Source: Muribaculaceae bacterium Isolate-013 (NCI) (GTDB taxonomy: Bacteria > Bacteroidota > Bacteroidia > Bacteroidales > Muribaculaceae). From it: a stretch of DNA of 64,000 nt. Each line of letters opens with the position of its first letter. Within the stretch, counting starts at the first letter, position 1. Both the position numbers and the translations under genes were made by a program. The stretch spans positions 1 to 64,000 of the forward strand of contig SCEJ01000006.1 in the NCBI GenBank assembly GCA_004102785.1, written 5' to 3'. Below are positions 1 to 7,234 of the stretch, piece after piece. The notes under the pieces are model-generated. The model made no database searches, had not been told where the DNA came from, and saw only the letters and a list, made by a program, of their open reading frames with translations.

Positions 1-85
1 TGAAATCTGTTTCCGCATAAAGCCGTAGGACTTCATCGCGGATTGCTTGTCGTTTTTGTCTCGGCAGACTCTGAAATTTAATCAT
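1..85 (-). CDS. Partial ORF, possible transposase N-terminus
   Basis: An ATG at 85-83 opens a reading frame that runs off the window edge after 28 codons. The visible peptide begins MIKFQSLPRQKRQ and is basic (several Lys/Arg), as the helix-turn-helix start of a transposase OrfA would be. It lies directly inside the terminal sequence described for 1-127, which is the main reason to think it belongs to an IS. It could equally be a small unrelated gene. No catalytic region is visible. Confidence 0.35.
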   Translation of the reverse strand, partial: MIKFQSLPRQKRQAIRDEVLRLYAETDF

Positions 86-127
86 CTTTTTGACTCGTTA
101 GGAGTCAACTTTTTTCAGGACGAGACA
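1..127 (-). mobile_element. Probable insertion-sequence end (partial)
   Basis: The minus strand begins TGTCTCGTCCTG at position 127 and runs into a small ORF. A TG start followed by an AAAAAAGTTGAC tract is reminiscent of IS3-family terminal repeats. A short inverted repeat (GACTC/GAGTC, 91-105) lies just inside the end. The rest of the element is outside the window, so its family and completeness cannot be decided. Confidence 0.35.
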
Positions 128-145
128 CGTGTGGGCGAAAGAAAA

Positions 146-166
146 GCCCCTGCGTCGCGCAGGGGC
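146..166 (-). terminator. Strong hairpin with T-run on minus strand
   Basis: A perfect 9-bp stem (GCCCCTGCG, 146-154; CGCAGGGGC, 158-166) has a 3-nt loop. Read on the minus strand it is followed by CTTTTC. It could end the minus-strand gene train that stops at 416, or insulate the IS end at 1-127. Confidence 0.55.
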
Positions 167-233
167 ATATCTGTCAAAGGCTTACGTTTTGTCGTATGAG
201 GTTAACGTATAATTCTACATAATTTCACTACGC

Positions 234-241
234 AAAGTTAA
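234..241 (-). promoter_or_regulatory. Candidate -7 box TAACTTTG
   Basis: The minus strand reads TAACTTTG, matching the Bacteroidota -7 consensus TAnnTTTG. No TTTG is found about 20 nt upstream. It points towards the hairpin at 146-166 and the partial ORF at 1-85, so a short transcript or the IS gene could start here. This is only a consensus match. Confidence 0.3.
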
Positions 242-277
242 GCCTAAATTTCGTAACATTCTAATTTATAGCGCAAA

Positions 278-345
278 ATACCCACATTTGGGTATCCCCT
301 TTTGGCCACGGCCCTGCGCCGATACCAACTTTTCGGTATCGGCGC
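278..345. other. Two perfect hairpins in the 170-415 intergenic stretch
   Basis: ATACCCA/TGGGTAT (278-295) forms a 7-bp stem with a 4-nt loop. GCGCCGATACC/GGTATCGGCGC (316-326 and 335-345) forms an 11-bp perfect stem with an 8-nt loop. The second lies about 70 nt past the stop of the MBOAT gene and may act in transcript termination or 3'-end stability, though no U-run follows. The rest of 170-415 is AT-rich and shows no gene. Confidence 0.4.
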
Positions 346-415
346 GGTCACCCGAATATTCCTAAAAAGTCCTACCCGTCCTCCTCGTCCTACCTGTCTT
401 ACCCTCCACCCGGAG

Positions 416-2032
416 TCAGTATTTGAGGTAGACGAAGGGCACCAGGTCGGCCTGGCGGGTCTGGATGATGAAGAAGATGGCGATGGCGAGGATGGCGGCC
501 TGCGCAGCCGTGGGGAGCGCGCTGAAGCGGCGCATGAGGCCGATGGTGTGGCGGCGCGGCAGCCAGTGCATCATCCAGGCGCCTGCTATGATGCAGGTGA
601 TGAGCATGTAGGCTTCGATGAACGACGGGATTACCTGCGGGCGGAAGTCGGTGAGAATCTGGCGCGACATCACGGCTATGTCGGCCGGCGTGTGTGCCCT
701 GAATATCATCATTCCGGCCATGATGAGCGCCAGGGTGAGGGTTATATTGGCTGCGGCGAGCAGGCGTGTGCCTTTGAGGCGCCGTGGTGCGGGCCAGTGT
801 TTTCTCACGGCTTTGTGTGCGGCCAGTAGAGCGCCGTTGTAGCCTCCCCAGAGCAGATACATCCATGAGGCGCCGTGCCAGAGACCGCCTGCAAGCATTG
901 TCACGGTGAGGTTGACATACTGCCGTGCTTTGCCCCGGCGGTTACCCCCCAGGGGAATATAGATATAGTCTCTCAGCCAGGAGGATAGCGATATGTGCCA
1001 GCGGCGCCAGAACTCCGTGGGGCTCTGCGACTTGAATGGAGCGTTGAAGTTATCCTTGAACCGGAAGCCAAGCATCAGGGCCAGGCCGATGGCCATGTCG
1101 GAATAGCCTGAGAAATCGCAGTAGATCTGTATGGTGAAGCCTGCGACCCCCATCAGATTCTCGAAACCGGAGTAGAGCGCGGGGTTGTCGAATATGCGGT
1201 CCACGAAGTTGCCGGCGAGGTAGTCGGCTACAATTACTTTCTTAACCAGGCCGCAGATAACCAGGAAGATACCCTCCGACACCATGGCGCGGGTGGCGGG
1301 TCGCCCGGCGCGGATCTGCGGCAGCATGTCGGCGGCACGCACCACCGGGCCGGCCAGCAGCGGGGGGAAGAATGTGAGGAAAAACAGATAGTCGGCCAGC
1401 GAGCGGCATGGCTCCATCCGCCGGCGGTAGAGGTCGACCATATAGCTCATCGAGCGGAAGGAGAAGAACGAGATGCCGGCGGGGAGCACCAGGTCGAGAG
1501 GGTCGAAATCTGTGGAGGTGATTGAGGCAAGGGTCTGCCCCAGGAGGTTGAAATATTTGAAATACACCAGCATCCCCACATTGATGAGTACGTTGGCCCA
1601 CACCAGGGCGCGGCGCATGGTGCGGCTGCGCGTGGCTCCCATTGTGAGTCCGAGCCCGTAGTCGGTGAGGCATATCCCCAGGAGTATGAAGCAATATGTG
1701 GCGCTTGATTTCCAGTAGAAATAGAGCGAGAATGCTATCACGGCCGCCATCTGAAGCCCGCGCCGCCGGCGGCAGAGGGTGTGGATTCCCGTGAAGGCCA
1801 CGAACAGCAGCATGAACAGCCCGGAGTTGAACAGCAGTGGCTCCCCGGGGGTGTAGGCTGCCATCTCCCCGAGGCGTGTGAGCCAGGGCGGCAGCTCCCA
1901 GGAGCCGCCGTATACTTTTCCGGCAAGCCATCCCGTGGCGAAGAGACACACGCACATCAGCGCCACGCACAGATAGCGCATGGCGGAGCCGCGGGGCGCG
2001 GCCGGAGGGGCGGGGCAAGGGCGTGGTGTCAT
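416..2032 (-). CDS. MBOAT-family membrane O-acyltransferase (AlgI/DltB-like)
   Basis: Polytopic inner-membrane protein of about 538 aa, expected to move acyl groups across the membrane onto an extracytoplasmic polysaccharide. Family hallmarks visible are the central FWRRWHISLSSWLRDYIYIP block followed by GGNR, and the conserved His in GLWHGASWMYLLWGGYNG. Many hydrophobic segments span the whole length. The ATG overlaps the stop of the SGNH gene by 4 nt (ATGA), which supports this start even though the first 17 residues are Pro-rich; an internal Met (MRYLCVALM) would place the start at the first membrane segment. The MBOAT plus SGNH pairing is typical of O-acetylation modules. The true substrate is unknown. 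Confidence 0.88.
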   Translation of the reverse strand: MTPRPCPAPPAAPRGSAMRYLCVALMCVCLFATGWLAGKVYGGSWELPPWLTRLGEMAAYTPGEPLLFNSGLFMLLFVAFTGIHTLCRRRRGLQMAAVIAFSLYFYWKSSATYCFILLGICLTDYGLGLTMGATRSRTMRRALVWANVLINVGMLVYFKYFNLLGQTLASITSTDFDPLDLVLPAGISFFSFRSMSYMVDLYRRRMEPCRSLADYLFFLTFFPPLLAGPVVRAADMLPQIRAGRPATRAMVSEGIFLVICGLVKKVIVADYLAGNFVDRIFDNPALYSGFENLMGVAGFTIQIYCDFSGYSDMAIGLALMLGFRFKDNFNAPFKSQSPTEFWRRWHISLSSWLRDYIYIPLGGNRRGKARQYVNLTVTMLAGGLWHGASWMYLLWGGYNGALLAAHKAVRKHWPAPRRLKGTRLLAAANITLTLALIMAGMMIFRAHTPADIAVMSRQILTDFRPQVIPSFIEAYMLITCIIAGAWMMHWLPRRHTIGLMRRFSALPTAAQAAILAIAIFFIIQTRQADLVPFVYLKY

Positions 2033-3477
2033 CGTGGAGGTGTCAGGGGGCTGTCTGGTTGTGTCAGGGCGTCGTCAAGGGCTTTTGCAAAGAGGTCGGC
2101 GAGCCTGGCGCCGCCGCGGAAGTTAAGGTGTATGTAGTCGGTGTTGACCAGGCGGTCGGCGCGCCAGCGCACAATGGCGTCGTCGCCCCCCATTGCTTCA
2201 CGGGTATCCCAGAAGAGCACTCCGGCGCGACGTGCCGTCTGCCGCTGTGCGTCAATCATATAGGGGAGGGTAGGGGTGGAGTGTACCTCGGCGCCGCGTT
2301 TATGCCCGCGGTCGCCGGCGCCCATCATTATTATGTCGGCGCGGGGGTAGCTCTCCTTCAGCCGCGAGAGTGTGGCGGCCATTGCCGAGGCGTAGTATGA
2401 ATAATCTGTCTGTCTGGCAGTCAGGGCGTTGAGTCCGTATTCCACCACAATGAGGTCGTAATCGGCCAGGGGTGCCATTTCGCGTGCGAGCGCGGGGTCG
2501 ACATTGCGGTGTGTTATGCCGGAATTGCCGCGGAGCGACATGTTGTCGACCGTCACGCCGGTGGAGTCGTTGAGCCATACCCCTATGAGCGTGAGCCCGT
2601 TGACTGATTTGTTGGTGAGCCTGAGCGAGGTCATGCCGCCGCGGATGATGATGCTCTGCACCCTGTCGGAGGGGGTGATGCTGTGTTGCCGCGGTCCGCT
2701 GCCGGAGTCGGTCGCCACTACTCCCGTGCCGCTCGATCTGAACAGTATCGTCGCTGAATTCCAGCCGGTGACGTGGGGCGGCGCGTCGGCTGCGCGCCAT
2801 GTCACGGTGGCTCCCGGCGCTCCGGTGAAACGTTGCCCGGCGAGCCAGCGGCACAGCGGGCTGTTGTCGTCGCGCAGGTCGTGGTCGGCCCATCCGCTGT
2901 CGGTCTGGCGCACTGTCGGCCTGAATCCCGACACCACGTTGTGAGGCGCCACATACCCCACGCCGCGTCCGCCATAACGCTCCTGAAGCTTTTCGCGGAG
3001 GTCCATGGTGAAGATGTCGCCCTCGATATATGAATCGCCGATAACGGCTATACGCACCGGGCGGGTGTGGCGCCGGGCCAGAGCGTTGCGGAAACGTGCC
3101 AGGCCGTCGCCTCCGGGCGAATAGTCCTCCAGCACCACAAGGTCGCCGCGCCGCGGCGCCACCGGCGGGCGCAGCAGCGAGTCAGGCACCTCGGCGCCGG
3201 CCGCCACAGCCTCGCTCACAGCTTTTATGCGGGCCTGGGCCTGCTGCTGTGCGGCAATCAGCGCCGGGTCGATGGCCTCGTCGCCGGCCTCGCCGGGGAG
3301 GGCTGACACTTCGCCGGCAAGGTCTTCCAACAGGTTGAAGTCCTTGAGGAATCCCGCCGTGAGGCGGCTCCAGGGCACCAGCGATAGCGCCGCGACCATA
3401 GCCACGGCCGCTGCAAGCGTAACAAATAGTCTGCCGGGGGGCTCCTTTCCCCCCGCGGGCCTGGTGTCGTTTTCCAT
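2029..3477 (-). CDS. SGNH/GDSL-type esterase, membrane-anchored
   Basis: Begins with a short cytoplasmic end and one hydrophobic segment (around LFVTLAAAVAMVAALSLV), so the catalytic part is probably periplasmic. The block I motif is seen in IAVIGDSYIEGD (GDS with the nucleophilic Ser). A late DxxH-like element (NTDYIHLNFRGG) fits the catalytic Asp/His block, and YGLNALTARQ resembles the Asn block. Translation is coupled to the MBOAT gene by a 4-nt overlap, so the two probably act together as an acyltransferase/esterase pair in polysaccharide O-acetylation. An in-frame ATG at 3510 would add 11 residues; 3477 was preferred because it gives a normal N-in anchor. Confidence 0.8.
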   Translation of the reverse strand: MENDTRPAGGKEPPGRLFVTLAAAVAMVAALSLVPWSRLTAGFLKDFNLLEDLAGEVSALPGEAGDEAIDPALIAAQQQAQARIKAVSEAVAAGAEVPDSLLRPPVAPRRGDLVVLEDYSPGGDGLARFRNALARRHTRPVRIAVIGDSYIEGDIFTMDLREKLQERYGGRGVGYVAPHNVVSGFRPTVRQTDSGWADHDLRDDNSPLCRWLAGQRFTGAPGATVTWRAADAPPHVTGWNSATILFRSSGTGVVATDSGSGPRQHSITPSDRVQSIIIRGGMTSLRLTNKSVNGLTLIGVWLNDSTGVTVDNMSLRGNSGITHRNVDPALAREMAPLADYDLIVVEYGLNALTARQTDYSYYASAMAATLSRLKESYPRADIIMMGAGDRGHKRGAEVHSTPTLPYMIDAQRQTARRAGVLFWDTREAMGGDDAIVRWRADRLVNTDYIHLNFRGGARLADLFAKALDDALTQPDSPLTPPR

Positions 3478-3561
3478 AAGGTATCCGGTAGGCGGAGAGC
3501 AGGTGTTCATCCTGCTGCCGATAAATATTTGGTTATCATGTGATTGGCTTGAATGCAGGCT

Positions 3562-4185
3562 TTATCGCCGGCGTATGTGTAGGGCGGCTTCGGGGCCGAG
3601 GTTGAATATGAGGTCGAGAACCGACAGGCCTCCGATAAAGCCCAGGCGGTCGGCCCGCACCTGCCAGTAGGGGAGGTGGCCGAAGGCTGCGGCCACCTCT
3701 TCCGGGTCGGTGACAAGGTGTCCGCAAGGCTCGGAGTTCTCGGATGCCGCAGGCAGGAGCAGTATCCGGCGGATTTCGGTGTCGATGGCTTCATCGAGGA
3801 CGTGCAGGGTGGGGTAGCGCTCTGTCACACCGTCGGTGAGGAATGGGAGGAAGCGGTCGATGTAGAACTCGAAGAATGGGGTGCGGCCGTAGGCCGACTC
3901 CAGTGTCACGCGGTGGGTGTGCCACCACCTGTTGTGGGGCGACAGCGGCACATCGCTCCATGTGGCGCGCTGTATGCCGTGTGGTTTGCCGATGGAGGCC
4001 GTCAGGCGGGTGCGCCCCTCCTTGTCGGCAATCTCGCAGCGGTGCGCCTCCTTCATCCGCTTGTCGTAGAGAATGCTGAAGTCCATCCTCGACTGAGGGG
4101 CGGCCGCCACGACGGTGTAGTATGCTATCGAGCCGTAATAGCGCGGCGGCAGGGCTACCGGCCCGGTGAGGGGTGTGTCCATCAT
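3562..4185 (-). CDS. WbqC family protein
   Basis: A 207-aa soluble protein with WbqC-family features: an early PRYYGSIAYY segment, the KRMKEAHRCEIADKEG region, the NRWWHTH stretch, and a C-terminal FNLGPEAALHI block. WbqC proteins occur with glycan biosynthesis genes and are thought to belong to a transferase-like family, but the reaction is not settled. The start overlaps the stop of lepB by 4 nt. Adjacency to lepB is, from memory, a recurrent Bacteroidota arrangement. Length is normal for the family. Confidence 0.8.
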   Translation of the reverse strand: MMDTPLTGPVALPPRYYGSIAYYTVVAAAPQSRMDFSILYDKRMKEAHRCEIADKEGRTRLTASIGKPHGIQRATWSDVPLSPHNRWWHTHRVTLESAYGRTPFFEFYIDRFLPFLTDGVTERYPTLHVLDEAIDTEIRRILLLPAASENSEPCGHLVTDPEEVAAAFGHLPYWQVRADRLGFIGGLSVLDLIFNLGPEAALHIRRR

Positions 4186-5669
4186 TTGTCGGGATTGGCG
4201 TCGCGCAGTATGCGGTTCCAGCGAACGCCGCCTCCAAGAAGGGGTTTGTCCTTGTCGAAGGAAATCAGCACACGCCAGGGGGTGCCCACTATATGGTCCT
4301 CGGGCACGAAGCCCCAGTAGCGCGAATCGAGCGAGCAGTCGCGGTTGTCACCCATCATGAAATAGTAGTCCATCTTGAAGGTGTAGTAGGGCACGGGGCT
4401 GCCGTCGATGTACATCTGCCCGTCGCGCCATTCGGCCGTGGGATTGTTCTCATACACGCGGATTGTGCGTCCGTATATATCCCATGCCGTGCGGTCCATC
4501 TTCAGCGCCGTGCCTTTGCGGGGAATCCACAGGCCGCTGTCGCCGCCGTATTCGGCGCGTGTCCACCCCTGCGATATCGCTTCGGGGAAGAGTGTCAGCA
4601 TCTGCTCGGGGGCCGGCTCCTGCTTCATCACCTTGTGGAAGCGGGGCGAGGCCTCCATCTCGGCCACCATGGCGGCGGTGAGGGGGGAGAGATAGATGGG
4701 GGGCACAGAGCCGTCGGGGTTCACTTTGAAGCCGAGCGAACGCAGGGGCTCCACGTCATCGGGGGTCACGGGTATGCGCTCGCGGTCGTCGGGCGAGATG
4801 CCCAGGGCGTCGAACTCGTCGTCGGAAAGCGCTCCCGACGTGGTCTGGTAGAAGTGGTTGAACTGCACGTTGGCCGGGGTGAGGAATTTCTCGCCGTCGA
4901 CAAATATCTCGCCGTCAACGATTTTTATGCGCTGGCCGGGGAGCCCCACGGCGCGCTTCACATAGTTTTCGCGGCGGTCGACCGGGCGCCATACCTTCTC
5001 GCCGAATATTTCGGGATTGTTGAGCACGTAGTCGCGGCCGTGTATGTTGACCAACTGGTAGTAGTCGGGGTTCTGCATCCGGGTCATCACGGTGTCGCCG
5101 GCAGGGAAGTTGAACACCACGATGTCGCCGGCCTCAACCTGGCGCATCCCCTTGAGGCGGTGGTAGCCGAGGGTCACGGCATCGGAGTAGCTTTTGCCCA
5201 GGCCGAAGGGGAGCTCGTTGTGTACCAGCGGGAAATTGACCGGTGTCATCGGCACGCGGGGGCCGTAGACAGCCTTGTTTACAAACAGATAGTCGCCGGT
5301 GAGCAGTGTCTTTTCAAGCGAGGAGGAGGGTATCTGGTAGTTCTGCCCCAGGAAGGCGAACACGAAGTAGACCAGCACCAGGGCGTAGACTATGGCGTCG
5401 ACCCACGACATCAGGGCGCGCACCCACGGCTTTTCGCTTTTCTTCCACCAGGTGAAGGGGATATAGCCGGTGATGTAGATGTCGACAAGGAGCAGCCCGG
5501 CCAGGAGCAGCCACCAGTTGCCCATCCATGCCACCCAGAGCACGAACAGAAGGAATACTATGCCGAAACGAATCCAGCGGGTGGTCTTCGTTTCTGATAT
5601 GCGGCGGCGCAGGTCGGCCATGAAGCCGGCTTTGTGCTCTGCGCCTGAGGTTGTTGCGTTATCGGTCAT
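4182..5669 (-). CDS. lepB: Signal peptidase I
   Basis: Membrane serine protease that removes Sec/Tat signal peptides. N-terminal hydrophobic segments lie at about 33-50, 52-70 and 90-108. The catalytic Ser is in YQIPSSSLEKTL (about residue 117), the general-base Lys in NYVKRAVGLPG (about 238), and the box E motif GDNRDCSLDSRYWG near the C-terminus. At 495 aa it is much longer than the E. coli enzyme because of an insertion between the Lys box and box E, as in other Bacteroidales LepB proteins. The ATG overlaps the dapB stop by 4 nt and the stop overlaps wbqC by 4 nt. Confidence 0.95.
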   Translation of the reverse strand: MTDNATTSGAEHKAGFMADLRRRISETKTTRWIRFGIVFLLFVLWVAWMGNWWLLLAGLLLVDIYITGYIPFTWWKKSEKPWVRALMSWVDAIVYALVLVYFVFAFLGQNYQIPSSSLEKTLLTGDYLFVNKAVYGPRVPMTPVNFPLVHNELPFGLGKSYSDAVTLGYHRLKGMRQVEAGDIVVFNFPAGDTVMTRMQNPDYYQLVNIHGRDYVLNNPEIFGEKVWRPVDRRENYVKRAVGLPGQRIKIVDGEIFVDGEKFLTPANVQFNHFYQTTSGALSDDEFDALGISPDDRERIPVTPDDVEPLRSLGFKVNPDGSVPPIYLSPLTAAMVAEMEASPRFHKVMKQEPAPEQMLTLFPEAISQGWTRAEYGGDSGLWIPRKGTALKMDRTAWDIYGRTIRVYENNPTAEWRDGQMYIDGSPVPYYTFKMDYYFMMGDNRDCSLDSRYWGFVPEDHIVGTPWRVLISFDKDKPLLGGGVRWNRILRDANPDK

Positions 5670-6412
5670 TTCTTAAAGATGGATTCAAGGACGTCGGTCA
5701 TGGAGTAGCGTCGCGGCGCTCCGGGGGCGCCGGCGAGCCATTCGGCGGCATATACGGCGCCCATGGCGAAGCCGCTGCGGTTTTTGGCGCGGTGCTCCAG
5801 GGTGATGGTGTCGGCGGGGCTGTCCCAGCGTATGATGTGTGTGCCGGGCACCTCCCCCTCGCGGCGGTGGCTCACGGGGAGCAGGGCGGGGTCGGCGTCG
5901 GGTGTCGCGCCGTCGGTCTCCTGCCAGCCGGTATAGCGGCTTTCGGCTATTATACCCTCGGCAAGGGTGATGGCTGTGCCCGAGGGATGGTCGAGCTTGT
6001 GTATGTGGTGAATCTCCTCCATCGAGGCGCTGTACTGCGGGAATCCGGCAGCCAGACGCGCCAGCTCGCGGTTTATGTGCATGAACAGGTTGACTCCGAT
6101 AGAGAAGTTCGACGCCCATACCATCGGCACTTTGCACTCGGCCACCCGGGCGTCGGTCTCGGCGAAACGGGCGCTCCATCCGGTGGTGCCCGACACCACC
6201 GGAATGCCGCGCCTGAGGCATTCGTCAACGTTGTCGAATGCCTGGGTGGGGATGGTGAACTCTATCGCGGCGTCGGCCGAGGCAAACGCCTCGCTGTCAA
6301 ACTCTCCGCGGTTATCCTTGTCGATGCGGCACACAATTTCGTGGCCGCGCGCCACGGCGGCTTTCTCCACCTCGTGGCCCATGCGGCCGTAGCCTATTAT
6401 CGCTATTTTCAT
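5666..6412 (-). CDS. dapB: 4-hydroxy-tetrahydrodipicolinate reductase
   Basis: Second committed enzyme of the diaminopimelate/lysine branch, reducing HTPA to tetrahydrodipicolinate with NAD(P)H in the cytosol. The Rossmann start IAIIGYGRMGHEVEKAA contains GxGxxG. The substrate-binding signature appears as EIHHIHKLDHPSGTAITLA, and the VVSGTTGW and WASNFSIGVNLF motifs are present. Length (248 aa) is normal. The gene is sandwiched in a chain of 4-nt overlaps between a small membrane protein and lepB, so it is co-translated with them. Confidence 0.95.
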   Translation of the reverse strand: MKIAIIGYGRMGHEVEKAAVARGHEIVCRIDKDNRGEFDSEAFASADAAIEFTIPTQAFDNVDECLRRGIPVVSGTTGWSARFAETDARVAECKVPMVWASNFSIGVNLFMHINRELARLAAGFPQYSASMEEIHHIHKLDHPSGTAITLAEGIIAESRYTGWQETDGATPDADPALLPVSHRREGEVPGTHIIRWDSPADTITLEHRAKNRSGFAMGAVYAAEWLAGAPGAPRRYSMTDVLESIFKK

Positions 6413-6849
6413 TTTTTCCTGGTTTTAGCTTCCTGCGAGCGGCGCAGCTCCTTGCTGATGGTGCGCGGTATGCTCAGCGAGGTGAATATCAGCAGCGCCC
6501 CGCCGGCCAGGGTAAAGGCCCAGGCGTCGCGTGTCACAGCGCCGTTGTAGAATATGAAAAACGCTGCCACGCAGAAGAATATCGCGCTCCAGCTCTCTAT
6601 GCGCATCAGGCGCTTCACCCGCGGATGGCTCCCGGTGTAGGGGGTGAAGAATTTCGCCACTAGATAGCAGGCGGCTCCGGCGGCATACACATATTTCCAC
6701 CATGCCACGGCTCCGGCGGTGAGCACTCCGATCATCGGCAGCATCGTGCCTACGGCTATCCCTAATAGCCCCGTGATTGCCAGGATGCTCATCGCGGCCG
6801 ACGGCGCACGGCCTGTCAGTTCTTCGCGGGTATAAAGTTTTTCGCTCAT
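6409..6849 (-). CDS. Small multi-pass membrane protein, unknown function
   Basis: About 146 aa from the ATG at 6849 (MSEKLYTREE). Four hydrophobic segments are visible at about 18-40, 45-65, 88-105 and 108-128, followed by a strongly basic tail rich in Arg and Lys. No catalytic motif is recognised. It sits between the DivIC-like gene and dapB and overlaps dapB by 4 nt. Upstream in-frame codons extend to 6897 but would overlap the previous gene and add a Cys/His-rich stretch with no membrane logic, so the internal start is preferred. Confidence 0.7.
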   Translation of the reverse strand: MSEKLYTREELTGRAPSAAMSILAITGLLGIAVGTMLPMIGVLTAGAVAWWKYVYAAGAACYLVAKFFTPYTGSHPRVKRLMRIESWSAIFFCVAAFFIFYNGAVTRDAWAFTLAGGALLIFTSLSIPRTISKELRRSQEAKTRKK

Positions 6850-6877
6850 AATCTGTTGTTTGTGATAATGCTGTGAG

Positions 6878-7180
6878 TCACTCGAACACATACACATCCT
6901 CTCCGGGGCGCTGCATGTGGTATTGCTCGCGCACGATGCGTTCGAGCGCCTCGGGGTTTACCGATAGCTCGGCGTTGAGCTTCCGGTAGTACTGCATGGT
7001 GTCGGTGTTCTCCTTGATTTCCTCGGTCAGGCGGTCGATTTCGGCCTGGTATTCCATGCTCTTGAAGTAGGAGTTCTCGTTGAAGCCAAGGATAAAGACC
7101 ATGTAGGCCACTGCTATGAGCAGCGGCAGGGAGATATACCGGCGCGACCAGCGCCACGTCTGTGAGAGAAAGTTGTTCAT
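6878..7180 (-). CDS. Septum formation initiator (FtsB/DivIC family)
   Basis: A 100-aa bitopic protein: a short cytoplasmic end, one membrane segment (ISLPLLIAVAYMVFILGF), then a coiled coil (SMEYQAEIDRLTEEIKENTD) and the conserved tail SVNPEALERIVREQYHMQRPGE typical of the FtsB/DivIC family. Such proteins link the FtsL/FtsQ subcomplex to septal peptidoglycan synthesis. Met at 7180 was chosen because the next in-frame Met lies inside the membrane segment. The -7 box ends 5 nt before this ATG, suggesting a leaderless mRNA. Confidence 0.85.
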   Translation of the reverse strand: MNNFLSQTWRWSRRYISLPLLIAVAYMVFILGFNENSYFKSMEYQAEIDRLTEEIKENTDTMQYYRKLNAELSVNPEALERIVREQYHMQRPGEDVYVFE

Positions 7181-7185
7181 ACCTG

Positions 7186-7217
7186 CAAATTTACTCATTC
7201 CACCGCAAACAGCCAAA
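7186..7217 (-). promoter_or_regulatory. Complete Bacteroidota promoter (-33 TTTG, N20, -7 TAAATTTG)
   Basis: On the minus strand TTTG (7217-7214) is followed by exactly 20 nt and then TAAATTTG (7193-7186). Both elements and the spacing match the Bacteroides sigma-ABfr consensus. It would drive the DivIC-to-MBOAT gene train from just before the DivIC start. Confidence 0.6.
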
Positions 7218-7234
7218 TTTAACCGCGCGGCGCG

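Noticed and set aside
4173-5597. Long plus-strand ORF opposite lepB
   Set aside because: Antisense to a clearly recognised signal peptidase gene; His/Gly/Val-rich composition reflects GC-rich codon mirroring, with no domain.
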